Assembly (NCBI GenBank): GCA_017621155.1
Contig: JAGATP010000030.1
Coordinates: 1-33,175 of the forward strand
DNA from: Clostridia bacterium
Lineage (GTDB): Bacteria; Bacillota; Clostridia; Christensenellales; Borkfalkiaceae
Length of the DNA: 33,175 nucleotides
Direction of reading: 5' to 3'
Both the position numbers and the translations under genes were made by a program. This document shows, piece by piece, positions 16,842 through 24,407 of this stretch. Under the pieces are notes generated by a model. That model was not told the origin of the DNA. It was given only the letters and a program-made list of their open reading frames with translations, and did not search any database. Positions within the stretch are counted from its first letter, which is position 1, and every line of letters begins with the position of its first letter.

Positions 16842-17735
16842 TTAAAAGGCGTTTCTCTCCTTTGTGGAAAGATAACAGCAGGACACCGCATTCGGACCGA
16901 CATGCGATCCGATCACGGGACCCATAATCGAGACGATCGGCGAGACGCCGAACTTCCGTTCGATCAGCGTTTTTAACTCCTCCGCGTCGCGCTCGTTGTC
17001 GTTGTGAACGATGTAGACGGCGCCATAGGCGGGATCGACGGGCAGTTGCTCCATCTTTTCCAAAACGGAACGGAACGCACCCTTCATCTTTCTGCACTTT
17101 TCGAGCACGAAGAGCTTTCCGTCGTTGTCAAAGGCGAGCATAGGCTTGATGCCAAGCGCACCGCCCACGAAGGCGGATGTCTTGGAGACTCGTCCTCCCC
17201 GCATGAGGTAGTTGAGATCGTCCGCGACGATGAAGTGCTGAATCTTCGTGCGAAGGGAAAGCACCTTTTCAAAGGTCGATTCCGCATCCATGCCCTGATC
17301 TCTGCATGCAAGGGCGATTCTCACGAGGGCGCCCTGTCCCACTGTGGCGGTGAGAGAGTCCACGGCAAAGAGACGGAAGGCGGGATACTCCTTTTTCACC
17401 TCTTCCGCAGCGCGCTTTGCCACTTCGACCGTGGGGGAAAGCCCCGAAGAAATGGTGAAGTGCACGGCGTCCTCCACGCCCGCTTTTGCCATTTTTGTAA
17501 AGTGGTCGAGGTGCGATTCGTAATTGAGCATCGCCGTCCTCGACAAATACCCCTTTCTTAGCTTATCGTAAAACGCCGTGTACTCCTCATAGGAGGAAAA
17601 GCAGTCGAGTTTTTCCTCGATGATTCCGTCCTTCTCCATCATAAAGGTCAAAGGCACGTGCCAGATCCCCTCTTTCTCTATGGTATCTCTGTATAAATCC
17701 GCTGTAGAATCCGTCGAAACGGCAAATTGTTTCAT
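16842..17735 (-). CDS. DegV family protein (fatty-acid-binding, FakB type)
   Basis: DegV/FakB proteins hold a fatty acid and present it to the FakA kinase for incorporation into phospholipid. The 297-residue length is typical. Family features are STDSTADL at the start, the lipid-head contact region FTISSGLSPTVEVAK (near residue 94), VDSLTATVGQG, LNYLMRGGRVSKTSAFVGGALGIKPML (near residue 174) and the C-terminal GPVIGSHVGPNAV. The ATG at 17735 has AAAGGGG 7 nt upstream. It is transcribed alone from its own promoter, divergent from the phosphohexomutase gene. The particular fatty acid bound cannot be told here. Confidence 0.93.
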   Translation of the reverse strand: MKQFAVSTDSTADLYRDTIEKEGIWHVPLTFMMEKDGIIEEKLDCFSSYEEYTAFYDKLRKGYLSRTAMLNYESHLDHFTKMAKAGVEDAVHFTISSGLSPTVEVAKRAAEEVKKEYPAFRLFAVDSLTATVGQGALVRIALACRDQGMDAESTFEKVLSLRTKIQHFIVADDLNYLMRGGRVSKTSAFVGGALGIKPMLAFDNDGKLFVLEKCRKMKGAFRSVLEKMEQLPVDPAYGAVYIVHNDNERDAEELKTLIERKFGVSPIVSIMGPVIGSHVGPNAVSCCYLSTKERNAF

Positions 17736-17786
17736 GGTAAAACCCCTTTGTTGGAAATCAAAACAGAAAAACTGTTTCTTGATTTT

Positions 17787-17815
17787 ATTGTAACACGAAA
17801 AAATCAGTTTGTAAA
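17787..17815 (-). promoter_or_regulatory. Promoter of degV
   Basis: The minus strand reads TTTACA (17815-17810), 17 nt, then TACAAT (17792-17787). A small 6-bp hairpin (AAACAG-N5-CTGTTT, 17761-17777) lies in the leader. Confidence 0.7.
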
Positions 17816-17867
17816 ATCAATCAAAGCCGTATTGCGTATTTTTCCCGTTTATTTTTTGAAAAACCCC

Positions 17868-17896
17868 TTGCATAAAGCATTTTTTTGTTGTATAAT
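17868..17896 (+). promoter_or_regulatory. Promoter of the phosphohexomutase-transketolase genes
   Basis: TTGCAT (17868-17873), 17 nt, TATAAT (17891-17896). The start codon is 36 nt beyond the -10, with AAAGGAGG between. Confidence 0.8.
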
Positions 17897-17932
17897 GAAA
17901 GAACTACCACGATCAAAGGAGGTATTTTCACT

Positions 17933-19432
17933 TTGGATTGGTTATCCCTTAAAAACGGGACGGACATCCGCGGTATCGCCGTCGAAAACGAATTCGGCGA
18001 AGAGGTCAACCTCACGAACGAGGTCGTCACCGCCATTGCAAGGGCGTTTTGCGTCTGGCTCTCGCAAAAGACGGGCAAAGGAAAGCTGACGATCGCTCTT
18101 GGCCACGACTCCCGCATTTCCGCCCCCCGCCTCGTCGCGTGCATGGAGGAGGGAATCACTTCTTCGGGAGCGGACGTCGTCTTGACGGGTCTCTCTTCCA
18201 CCCCTTCCATGTTTATGCTTTTAAACGATGAGAGCTTTCCTCCCTGCGACGGTTCGGTCATGCTGACCGCCTCCCACCTGCCCTATCACAGGAACGGACT
18301 TAAATTCTTCGTCAAAGAAGGGGGCCTGGAGGGCAAGGACATTGCTGAAATTCTCTCCATCGCAAGCGAAGGCAAGCGCCTGACGGGACAGGGAAGCGTG
18401 ATCGAGCGCCCTTACATCGAAAAGTACGCTTCCGACCTCGTACAAAAGTTCCGCGAGGCGACGGGCGAGGAACAACCCTTAAAGGGCAAGCGCATTTTAG
18501 TGGACGCAGGCAACGGCGCAGGCGGTTTTTACGTCGATCTCGTCTTAAAACCCCTCGGTGCGGACACGACGGGCTCTCAATTTTTGGAGCCGGACGGAAG
18601 ATTTCCCAACCACATTCCCAACCCGGAAAACGCGGAGGCGATGCGCTCCGTCTGCGAAGCGGTCAAAGCCGCCCATGCGGATTTCGGCATCATCTTCGAT
18701 ACCGACGTCGATCGGGCGGGCGCAGTGGACAAAAACGGAGAGGAAATCAACCGCAACCGTCTGATCGCCCTCATCTCCGCCATTCTCCTCGAGGAGAAAA
18801 AGGGAACGATTGTCACGGACTCCGTGACGAGCGACGGGCTCGCCTCTTTCATCGCGGCAAAGGGCGGCAAGCACCTGCGCTTTAAAAGAGGGTACAAAAA
18901 CGTCATCAACGAATCCAAGCGGCTCAACGCCTTAGGAGAATACTCTCCCCTTGCGATCGAAACGAGCGGTCACGCCGCTTTAAAGGAAAACTACTTCCTC
19001 GACGACGGCGCTTACCTTGTGACGAGGATTCTCATCTCCCTCGCCAAACAGGCAAAGGAGCACAAAAACCTGACCGATCTCATTGCCGATCTTCCCTGCC
19101 CCGCAGAGGCGGCGGAAGTGCGGCTGACCTTTCAAAAGGGCGTCGATTTTAAGGCGCTGGGCGCAGGCGTCATCCAAGATTTCGAACGCTTTGCCGAAAA
19201 ATCCCCTTATGCCGTCATTGCACCCGACAATCACGAAGGAATGCGGGTCAATTTCGACAAATACCACGGAGACGGCTGGATTCTCATTCGCATGAGTCTG
19301 CACGAGCCGATTATGCCCATCAACCTCGAAAGCGCTTCGGTCGGCGGAATCAAGCTCCTTTCCAAAGAGCTTTCCGAGTTCCTCCGTCCCTATGCTTTTT
19401 TAAACCTCGAAAAATTAGGCGAGCTGTTATAA
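17933..19432 (+). CDS. Phosphohexomutase (phosphoglucomutase/phosphomannomutase)
   Basis: An alpha-D-phosphohexomutase of 499 residues that interconverts hexose 1- and 6-phosphates for polysaccharide and central carbon metabolism. The phosphoserine loop is TASHLPYHRNGLK with Ser at about 114. The Mg-binding motif FDTDVDR is at about 255-261, and the sugar-specificity loop is ETSGHAALKENYFLDDGA. The phosphate-binding C-terminal loop is RMSLHEPIMP. The start chosen is TTG at 17933 because AAAGGAGG lies 10 nt upstream and the protein fold begins there; an ATG-less extension upstream contains the SD itself. Glucose or mannose preference cannot be decided. The last codons (LGELL, stop) lie inside a palindromic repeat. 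Confidence 0.9.
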   Translation: MDWLSLKNGTDIRGIAVENEFGEEVNLTNEVVTAIARAFCVWLSQKTGKGKLTIALGHDSRISAPRLVACMEEGITSSGADVVLTGLSSTPSMFMLLNDESFPPCDGSVMLTASHLPYHRNGLKFFVKEGGLEGKDIAEILSIASEGKRLTGQGSVIERPYIEKYASDLVQKFREATGEEQPLKGKRILVDAGNGAGGFYVDLVLKPLGADTTGSQFLEPDGRFPNHIPNPENAEAMRSVCEAVKAAHADFGIIFDTDVDRAGAVDKNGEEINRNRLIALISAILLEEKKGTIVTDSVTSDGLASFIAAKGGKHLRFKRGYKNVINESKRLNALGEYSPLAIETSGHAALKENYFLDDGAYLVTRILISLAKQAKEHKNLTDLIADLPCPAEAAEVRLTFQKGVDFKALGAGVIQDFERFAEKSPYAVIAPDNHEGMRVNFDKYHGDGWILIRMSLHEPIMPINLESASVGGIKLLSKELSEFLRPYAFLNLEKLGELL

Positions 19433-19450
19433 ATTAGAACAATTCGCTTA
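19415..19450. repeat. 35-nt palindromic repeat, imperfect copy
   Basis: TTAGGCGAGCTGTT, ATAAA, TTAGAACAATTCGCTTA forms an imperfect inverted repeat covering the stop codon of the phosphohexomutase gene. The left arm and centre are nearly identical to the perfect palindrome at 26323-26357. The right arm has diverged (ATTCGCTTA versus GCTCGCCTA). No T-run follows, so it is not an ordinary terminator. Confidence 0.75.
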
Positions 19451-19480
19451 GAACAACTACTATCAATCAGGAGATTACTC

Positions 19481-21478
19481 ATGAACGTCAAACAAACCAC
19501 GGTCAACGCCATTCGCGTTTTGTCCGCAGAAGCAATTCAGAAGGCAAATTCCGGACATCCCGGACTTCCCCTCGGCTCTGCCCCCATCGCTTACACCATC
19601 TACGCCGACGCGCTGAAATTCAACCCTAAAGATCCCAAGTGGAACGATCGGGATCGCTTCGTCCTCTCCGCAGGGCACGGCTCCATGCTCCTTTACTCCC
19701 TGTTGTACCTCTTCGGCTACGGGCTCACGCGGGAAGATCTGATGAATTTCCGTCAGGCAGGCTCGAAGACCCCCGGACATCCCGAATACGGACACACCGT
19801 CGGCGTCGAGACGACCACCGGGCCCTTGGGACAGGGCATTGCCAATGCCGTCGGTATGGCGGTTGCCGAAGCGCACCTCGCCGCAACCTTCAATACGCCC
19901 GAATATAAGGTCGTCGACCACTATACATACGCCCTTTGCGGCGACGGCTGCCTTGAAGAGGGCATTTCCTACGAGGCTTGCTCCTTTGCAGGGACGAACA
20001 AGCTCGGCAAGCTCATCCTCTTCTACGATGACAACGACATTTCCATCGAGGGAAATACGGACATCGCCTTTACCGACGACGTTCAAGGGCGCTTCGAGGC
20101 GCAGGGCTGGCAGGTGTTGCACGTCGATCTCGTCTCCACCCCCGACAACCTTCCCGCCATCGTCGAAGCCATTCAACAGGCAAAAGCGGAGACGGAAAAG
20201 CCCTCCATCATCATCTGCAAGACGCAGATCGGCTACGGCTCTCCCCTTGCCGGCACGGCGAAAGTGCACGGTGCTCCCTTGGGAGAAGAGGGTCTCGCCG
20301 CATTGAAACAGAACCTCGGATGGCCCTGCAAAGAGCCGTTCGTCGTACCCGACGAGGTGCTCGCTCACTGCAAGGAAATCGCCCAAAAGGGAGAACAGGC
20401 GGAAGCGGCATGGAAGGAGACCTTCGAAGCATACAAAGCCGCTTATCCCGAGCTTGCGAGAAAATACGAGGCGTACTACTCCAACGAAATGCCCGACCTT
20501 GCTTCGAACGAAGATCTCTTCCGCTTCGAGAAGCCCATGGCAACCAGAATGACCTCGCACATCGTCCTCAACAAGCTCGCCGCCCTCGTTCCCAACCTCA
20601 TCGGCGGCTCGGCTGACCTTGCTCCCTCCAACCTCTCCAATATGAAGGATACGGAGGAACACAAGTACGGCGACTTCTCCCCCGCAAACTATGCAGGCAA
20701 AAACCTGCACTTCGGTATCCGCGAGCACGCCATGGCTGCCATCTGCAACGGCATTCAGGTACACGGCGGTTTGAAGGCATATTGCTCCACCTTCTTCATC
20801 TTCACCGACTACTGCAAGCACGCGATCCGCCTCTCCGCCCTCATGAATCTCCCCGTCACCTACATCCTGACCCACGATTCCATCGGCGTCGGCGAGGACG
20901 GCCCCACGCATGAGCCCGTCGAACAGCTCATCGCCCTGCGCTCCATTCCCAACGTCAAGGTTTTCCGCCCTGCCGACGGCAAGGAGACTGCGGCGGCTTA
21001 CATCTCCGCGATGACGGATAACGCCCCCACCGCACTCGTCCTGACAAGGCAGAACCTTCCTCAGTACGAGAACTCCGGCCTCATCGCCTTAAAGGGCGGC
21101 TACGTCCTCGAAGATTGCGAGGGAACGCCCGACGTTCTTCTCATCGCATCCGGCTCGGAAGTCGAGCAGTGCGTGCAGGCAAAGGCGATTCTGGAGAGCG
21201 AAGGCAAAAAGGCGCGCGTCGTCTCCATGCCCTGCATCGAGCTGTTTGAAAAACAGTCCGCAGACTACAAGGAGAGCGTCCTTCCCTCCGCCGTCAAGGC
21301 AAGGGTTTGCGTCGAAGCCGCTTCCCCTTACAGCTGGTATCGCTATGCGGGCGACAAGGGCGAGATCATCGCCATGAGCACCTTCGGTGCTTCCGCTCCC
21401 GCGGCAAAGCTCTTCAAATCCTTCGGCTTCACGGCAGAAAACATCGTCGAAAAAGCCAAAATTTCCATGGCAAAATAA
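19481..21478 (+). CDS. tkt: Transketolase
   Basis: This thiamine-diphosphate enzyme of the pentose phosphate pathway moves two-carbon ketol units between sugar phosphates. The 665-residue full-length protein has the N-terminal SGHPGLPLGSAP (24-35) and the ThDP/metal motif starting GDGCLEEG at 154 and ending DDNDIS near 187. The catalytic Glu is in FGIREHAMAA (E415), and the pyrimidine-domain segment DSIGVGEDGPTHEPVEQL and a C-terminal domain follow. SD CAGGAGA lies 8 nt before the ATG. It lies 48 nt after the phosphohexomutase gene, with the palindromic repeat in between, and shares its promoter unless that repeat interferes. A good terminator follows. Confidence 0.97.
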   Translation: MNVKQTTVNAIRVLSAEAIQKANSGHPGLPLGSAPIAYTIYADALKFNPKDPKWNDRDRFVLSAGHGSMLLYSLLYLFGYGLTREDLMNFRQAGSKTPGHPEYGHTVGVETTTGPLGQGIANAVGMAVAEAHLAATFNTPEYKVVDHYTYALCGDGCLEEGISYEACSFAGTNKLGKLILFYDDNDISIEGNTDIAFTDDVQGRFEAQGWQVLHVDLVSTPDNLPAIVEAIQQAKAETEKPSIIICKTQIGYGSPLAGTAKVHGAPLGEEGLAALKQNLGWPCKEPFVVPDEVLAHCKEIAQKGEQAEAAWKETFEAYKAAYPELARKYEAYYSNEMPDLASNEDLFRFEKPMATRMTSHIVLNKLAALVPNLIGGSADLAPSNLSNMKDTEEHKYGDFSPANYAGKNLHFGIREHAMAAICNGIQVHGGLKAYCSTFFIFTDYCKHAIRLSALMNLPVTYILTHDSIGVGEDGPTHEPVEQLIALRSIPNVKVFRPADGKETAAAYISAMTDNAPTALVLTRQNLPQYENSGLIALKGGYVLEDCEGTPDVLLIASGSEVEQCVQAKAILESEGKKARVVSMPCIELFEKQSADYKESVLPSAVKARVCVEAASPYSWYRYAGDKGEIIAMSTFGASAPAAKLFKSFGFTAENIVEKAKISMAK

Positions 21479-21495
21479 GTCAAAGCAAACAAAAA

Positions 21496-21523
21496 ACGGA
21501 CGGAATCATCCGCCCGTTTTTTT
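21496..21523 (+). terminator. Terminator after transketolase
   Basis: ACGGACGGA-ATCA-TCCGCCCGT (one mismatch) followed by T7, 18 nt after the tkt stop. Confidence 0.9.
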
Positions 21524-21611
21524 CACGTTTCATAGAATAAATACCCCTTTTTCAGAGCTTCAAAACGGTTTTTTAGAAAATATTCCCAACCTATATTTTT
21601 TGTTTTTTTGT

Positions 21612-21640
21612 TTCGAACCCTTCTTTTTGCGTGATATTAT
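21612..21640 (+). promoter_or_regulatory. Promoter of hsp20
   Basis: Extended -10 TGATATTAT (TATTAT at 21635-21640) with a weak -35 TTCGAA (21612-21617), spacer 17. No CIRCE or CtsR operator is visible. The AT-rich stretch before it (21540-21610) shows nothing else. Confidence 0.55.
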
Positions 21641-21712
21641 AAGTGAACAAAGGAAGACGGAAGCAAACCGTCCCTTCCCAAAATCGATAAAAATTAAGGA
21701 GCATAGAATATT

Positions 21713-22123
21713 ATGAAAAACACGTTACAGACCAGAAACAACCGCTACGACATTTTTGACGCATTTGACGACTTCTTCAAGCCCATGTTCTTCGAGGAGA
21801 CCAAGGAAGTCAGAACGAACATCAAGGAAACCGAAACGCATTACGAGCTTGACCTCGCCATGCCCGGCTTCAAAAAGGATCAGATCAAAATCTCCCTTGA
21901 AAACGGCTATCTGACCGTCAGCGCCGAAAAGAGCAGGACGGAAGAGGAAAACAAGCACTATCTGAGAAGGGAAATCTCGGAGAGCTGCCAAAGAAGCTAC
22001 TACGTCGGCACGAACGTATCGCAGAGCGACATCAAAGCGAAGTACGACGGCGGAATCCTGTCTTTGACCGTTCCCAAGGATCAGCCCAAGCAGGTAAAGG
22101 AAACGTATATCGCCATTGAATAA
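21713..22123 (+). CDS. Small heat shock protein (Hsp20/alpha-crystallin)
   Basis: An ATP-independent holdase chaperone that binds unfolding proteins. The 136-residue protein has an N-terminal arm (RYDIFDAFDDFFKPMFFEE) and an alpha-crystallin domain (about 33-125). That domain contains YELDLAMPGFKKDQIKISLENGYLTVSAEK, the arginine of the dimer strand (ISESCQRSYYVG) and the signature YDGGILSLTVPK. A short C-terminal tail follows. SD AAGGAG lies 11 nt before the ATG. It is monocistronic, with its own promoter and a strong hairpin downstream. Confidence 0.95.
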   Translation: MKNTLQTRNNRYDIFDAFDDFFKPMFFEETKEVRTNIKETETHYELDLAMPGFKKDQIKISLENGYLTVSAEKSRTEEENKHYLRREISESCQRSYYVGTNVSQSDIKAKYDGGILSLTVPKDQPKQVKETYIAIE

Positions 22124-22142
22124 CAAACAGAAAAGCATTTTT

Positions 22143-22172
22143 AAAGTCGTGTTGCAAAGGCAACACGACTTT
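22143..22172 (+). terminator. Hairpin terminator after hsp20
   Basis: A perfect 13-bp stem AAAGTCGTGTTGC / GCAACACGACTTT with loop AAAG, 19 nt after the hsp20 stop. The T-rich tail is short (TTACACTT). Confidence 0.75.
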
Positions 22173-22218
22173 ACACTTAATCGGTTCACGATTCATTCAA
22201 GCGGCACGCTCGAAAACT

Positions 22219-22245
22219 GTCGCTCTTCCCGTCGGGAAGAGCGAC
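22219..22245 (-). terminator. Terminator after the Nudix gene
   Basis: A 12-bp stem GTCGCTCTTCCC / GGGAAGAGCGAC with a 3-nt loop, followed on the minus strand by AGTTTTCG, 3 nt after the Nudix stop. It stands between convergent genes and may act both ways. Confidence 0.8.
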
Positions 22246-22248
22246 TTC

Positions 22249-22659
22249 TTATTGCTTTAAAAATTCGCGGGCTTTGGTCAGAATGCGCTTGGAGCTCTCG
22301 AAGGTAAGCGTCTTCATCGCCTCTTCATAGGTTAAAAGAGAGGCGGAAATGAGTTCTTTCTTTTGAATGCGAATGTGCGGATGTGCACACTCCGCCAAAA
22401 AATAAGTGACGTGCTTTTTCGTGTTCTGCCTTTTGGGAAGGACGTATTCGTCGCAAGCGATAAATCCCCTTTGGATGGAAACCGAAAGTCCGACTTCTTC
22501 CTTAATTTCCCGAAGGGCGGTCTCTTCCTCCGTTTCCCCCTCTTCCATGTGCCCTTTGGGGAAGCCGTATCCCCCGTCGCGCTGGCGAATGATGACGTAG
22601 CGAGTCGTTCTCCCGCACTTTGCATAGACTACCGCCCCGCAAGAATGTTCATATCCCAT
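22249..22659 (-). CDS. Nudix hydrolase (diadenosine tetraphosphatase-like)
   Basis: A 136-residue Nudix protein. The Nudix box is complete at about 40-62: GHMEEGETEEETALREIKEEVGL, matching GX5EX7REUXEEXGU and supplying the metal-binding glutamates. The N-terminus YEHSCGAVVYAKCGRTTRYV and the 'GGYGFPKGH' lead-in resemble asymmetrical Ap4A hydrolases, which break signalling or damaged dinucleotides, but substrate cannot be assigned firmly. The start ATG 22659 has AAGGAGG 9 nt upstream; a longer frame to 22713 runs into the promoter. Monocistronic. Confidence 0.9.
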   Translation of the reverse strand: MGYEHSCGAVVYAKCGRTTRYVIIRQRDGGYGFPKGHMEEGETEEETALREIKEEVGLSVSIQRGFIACDEYVLPKRQNTKKHVTYFLAECAHPHIRIQKKELISASLLTYEEAMKTLTFESSKRILTKAREFLKQ

Positions 22660-22684
22660 CGCTCTGCGCCTCCTTATAAAGTCT

Positions 22685-22713
22685 ATCATACCACCTTTTC
22701 GGAGAAAAGTCAA
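22685..22713 (-). promoter_or_regulatory. Promoter of the Nudix gene
   Basis: The minus strand reads TTGACT (22713-22708), 17 nt, then TATGAT (22690-22685). Confidence 0.85.
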
Positions 22714-22744
22714 CCGTTCGCCCCCCCGGGAAGCCTGAAAAGGG

Positions 22745-22776
22745 AAGGGGCGGATTGCCCATGCAATCCGCCCCTT
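22745..22776 (-). terminator. Terminator after the RsgI-like lipoprotein gene
   Basis: A perfect 14-bp stem AAGGGGCGGATTGC / GCAATCCGCCCCTT with a 4-nt loop lies 11 nt beyond the stop at 22788 and is followed on the minus strand by CCCTTTTC. A7 lies on the other side, so it is formally bidirectional. Confidence 0.8.
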
Positions 22777-22787
22777 TTTTTGTTCGA

Positions 22788-24293
22788 TTATTCTGCTTCC
22801 TGACCTCCGCGGCGCGCTTCCTTCAGGTCGGCAAGCTTTTGCTTGATTTCCCGCTCCACGCGCATCTTCGTTAAGTTGAACTCATCTTCCAAGTAAGCCA
22901 ACCTCCCCTCCAACGACTTGATGTTCTCTTCGACCGAAGCGAGATCTTCCGCGGTCAGCGCCTCCCGCATGGTAGCGAGAATTTCCTCCGCGCGGCGATT
23001 GAGGGTTTCGATCGCCGCGTGAGCCGCGGGCAGAGGCTCTTTTTCTTCCACCGCCGTCTGCAACCGATCGGCGATCTCTTTGAGTTCGTTCAGGTATGTT
23101 TCCAATTTGGTCAGCATACTCTCCGGAATGCCTGCCGTAAGATCGCTCTTTAGCTTTGCAATGGCGACCTTGTATTCCTGCGCGGTCTCCTCGTCGCACT
23201 TTTTCGCAATGGCTTGTATCTCCTGCATGATCTCTTCTTTCGCCTTTAAAGCCGCCTCGCGCTCCTCCTTCGTCAGGTTCTTGAAGTAGACGTTCAGCCA
23301 ATCCTCGACAGCGGCAATCGTGACGATTCCGTCCTCATCGCTCACCGCATTGAAAAACGCCTCGCGCTCCTCCTCCGTCATGGAAAGCGCTTTCGCAATG
23401 CGATCGACCGTATCCGTCGAGACGGGCGTCTGCTCGGCAAGCCGCTTGCCGTATTCGATCGCGTCGACTGCCTGCGCCACCGAGCGGGAGGAAGCCGTAT
23501 AGAGATTGTAAACGAGCCCGTAATTGATGTCGTACTTTCCCTGTCCTACCAAAGACGCCATCGCGTCATTGAGATAGGGCACGAGCCATACGGTGTCGAG
23601 GAGCTGCCCCTTCGCGTCGTTATACGCGCGCTCTGCCGCCATCATCGAAACCTGATACAGCTCCGTCACATACGGCTCGAGGGTTACAGCCCCCGCTTCG
23701 ATCACGGAGATCAGCTCCCTCTCGTTCATCTCCGCCGCGGCGGTGAGCGAAAGGGTCGGATCGAGGCGCTGCGCGTCGAGCACGAGGCGGAACTTTGCGA
23801 GATCCATCCCCTTCACGGACGCAGAGGACGAGTACTCCGCCTTAGCGGCAGTGTATTTCCGCTCGAGGGAAAACGTCCCTTCGGAAGCGACTTCCACGTC
23901 TATGTCTTTCGCATTCGCCTCAAACGCCGTGCGCACGCGGCGCATGAGTTTTCCTTCATTTGCCTTGCCTGCCACCGTGACGTTGACCGTGCAATTGTTC
24001 TCGTTGAAATAGCCGAGCTCCACCGAGAGCGAGGCGATGCGATCGAGCGCGTCGTCCAGCTCCATGCCCTCGAGCTCCTCTTCGTAAAGAAGCACGCTTG
24101 CATCCTCGTTTTCCGCCAAGACGGACATTACCTTGTTGTTCCTGTCCAGCGTAAGGGAGAGCGAAGGGTTGACGTCGATTGCAAGGTACGAAACCGCGCC
24201 GTCCTCCTGTTCGCATCCCGCAGACAGCGCCGCCATCCCCGCCACACAGGCGGAAAGACAAATCGCAGCAATTTTCTTGTTGATTTTTTTCAT
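22788..24293 (-). CDS. Lipoprotein with RsgI-like domain and coiled-coil tail
   Basis: A 501-residue surface lipoprotein: signal peptide, lipobox ALSAGC with Cys27. Directly after comes the RsgI-type extracytoplasmic segment YLAIDVNPSLSLTLDRNNKV with the Asn-Pro pair N42-P43, then LAENEDASVLL. The middle part is helical, and about 350-495 is strongly charged, heptad-like and probably coiled coil (KLADLKEARRGGQEAE at the end). The same DxNPSL...DRxxKV segment is in the neighbouring anti-sigma factor, so the two are diverged relatives. It has its own copy of the motif found before the sigma gene, 55 nt upstream of the ATG; SD GAGGT. It is probably a target of this ECF sigma factor. Function is unknown: perhaps an envelope sensor, decoy or structural partner. 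Confidence 0.82.
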   Translation of the reverse strand: MKKINKKIAAICLSACVAGMAALSAGCEQEDGAVSYLAIDVNPSLSLTLDRNNKVMSVLAENEDASVLLYEEELEGMELDDALDRIASLSVELGYFNENNCTVNVTVAGKANEGKLMRRVRTAFEANAKDIDVEVASEGTFSLERKYTAAKAEYSSSASVKGMDLAKFRLVLDAQRLDPTLSLTAAAEMNERELISVIEAGAVTLEPYVTELYQVSMMAAERAYNDAKGQLLDTVWLVPYLNDAMASLVGQGKYDINYGLVYNLYTASSRSVAQAVDAIEYGKRLAEQTPVSTDTVDRIAKALSMTEEEREAFFNAVSDEDGIVTIAAVEDWLNVYFKNLTKEEREAALKAKEEIMQEIQAIAKKCDEETAQEYKVAIAKLKSDLTAGIPESMLTKLETYLNELKEIADRLQTAVEEKEPLPAAHAAIETLNRRAEEILATMREALTAEDLASVEENIKSLEGRLAYLEDEFNLTKMRVEREIKQKLADLKEARRGGQEAE

Positions 24294-24348
24294 GGTGTAT
24301 TACCTCGCAATCAGATTAAAAGATTCCTTTCGGTTTCTCTTTCACTTA

Positions 24349-24378
24349 TTCAACGCAGAAAGAAGCCGTTTTATTGGG
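24349..24378 (-). promoter_or_regulatory. Predicted ECF-sigma promoter before the RsgI-like lipoprotein gene
   Basis: CCCAATAAAACGG (24378-24366), exactly 10 nt, then CGTTGAA (24355-24349) on the minus strand. The same two blocks at the same distance occur before the ECF sigma gene (26270-26241). The CGTT block resembles the -10 of ECF promoters. No vegetative promoter is evident here. Confidence 0.65.
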
Positions 24379-24407
24379 AAAAAGAGAAAAAATTTTAAAC
24401 TTTTTTC

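Noticed and set aside
19475..20911. Minus-strand open frame of 478 codons
   Set aside because: It is the antisense of transketolase; Gly/Val/Asp/Glu-rich composition without any motif.
21540..21712. CIRCE or CtsR operator before hsp20
   Set aside because: No TTAGCACTC inverted repeat or GGTCAAA heptad could be found; only a weak extended -10 promoter.
24294..24407. Terminator between the anti-sigma and lipoprotein genes
   Set aside because: The T-rich run there is not preceded by a stable stem; the region is better explained by the shared ECF promoter motif.
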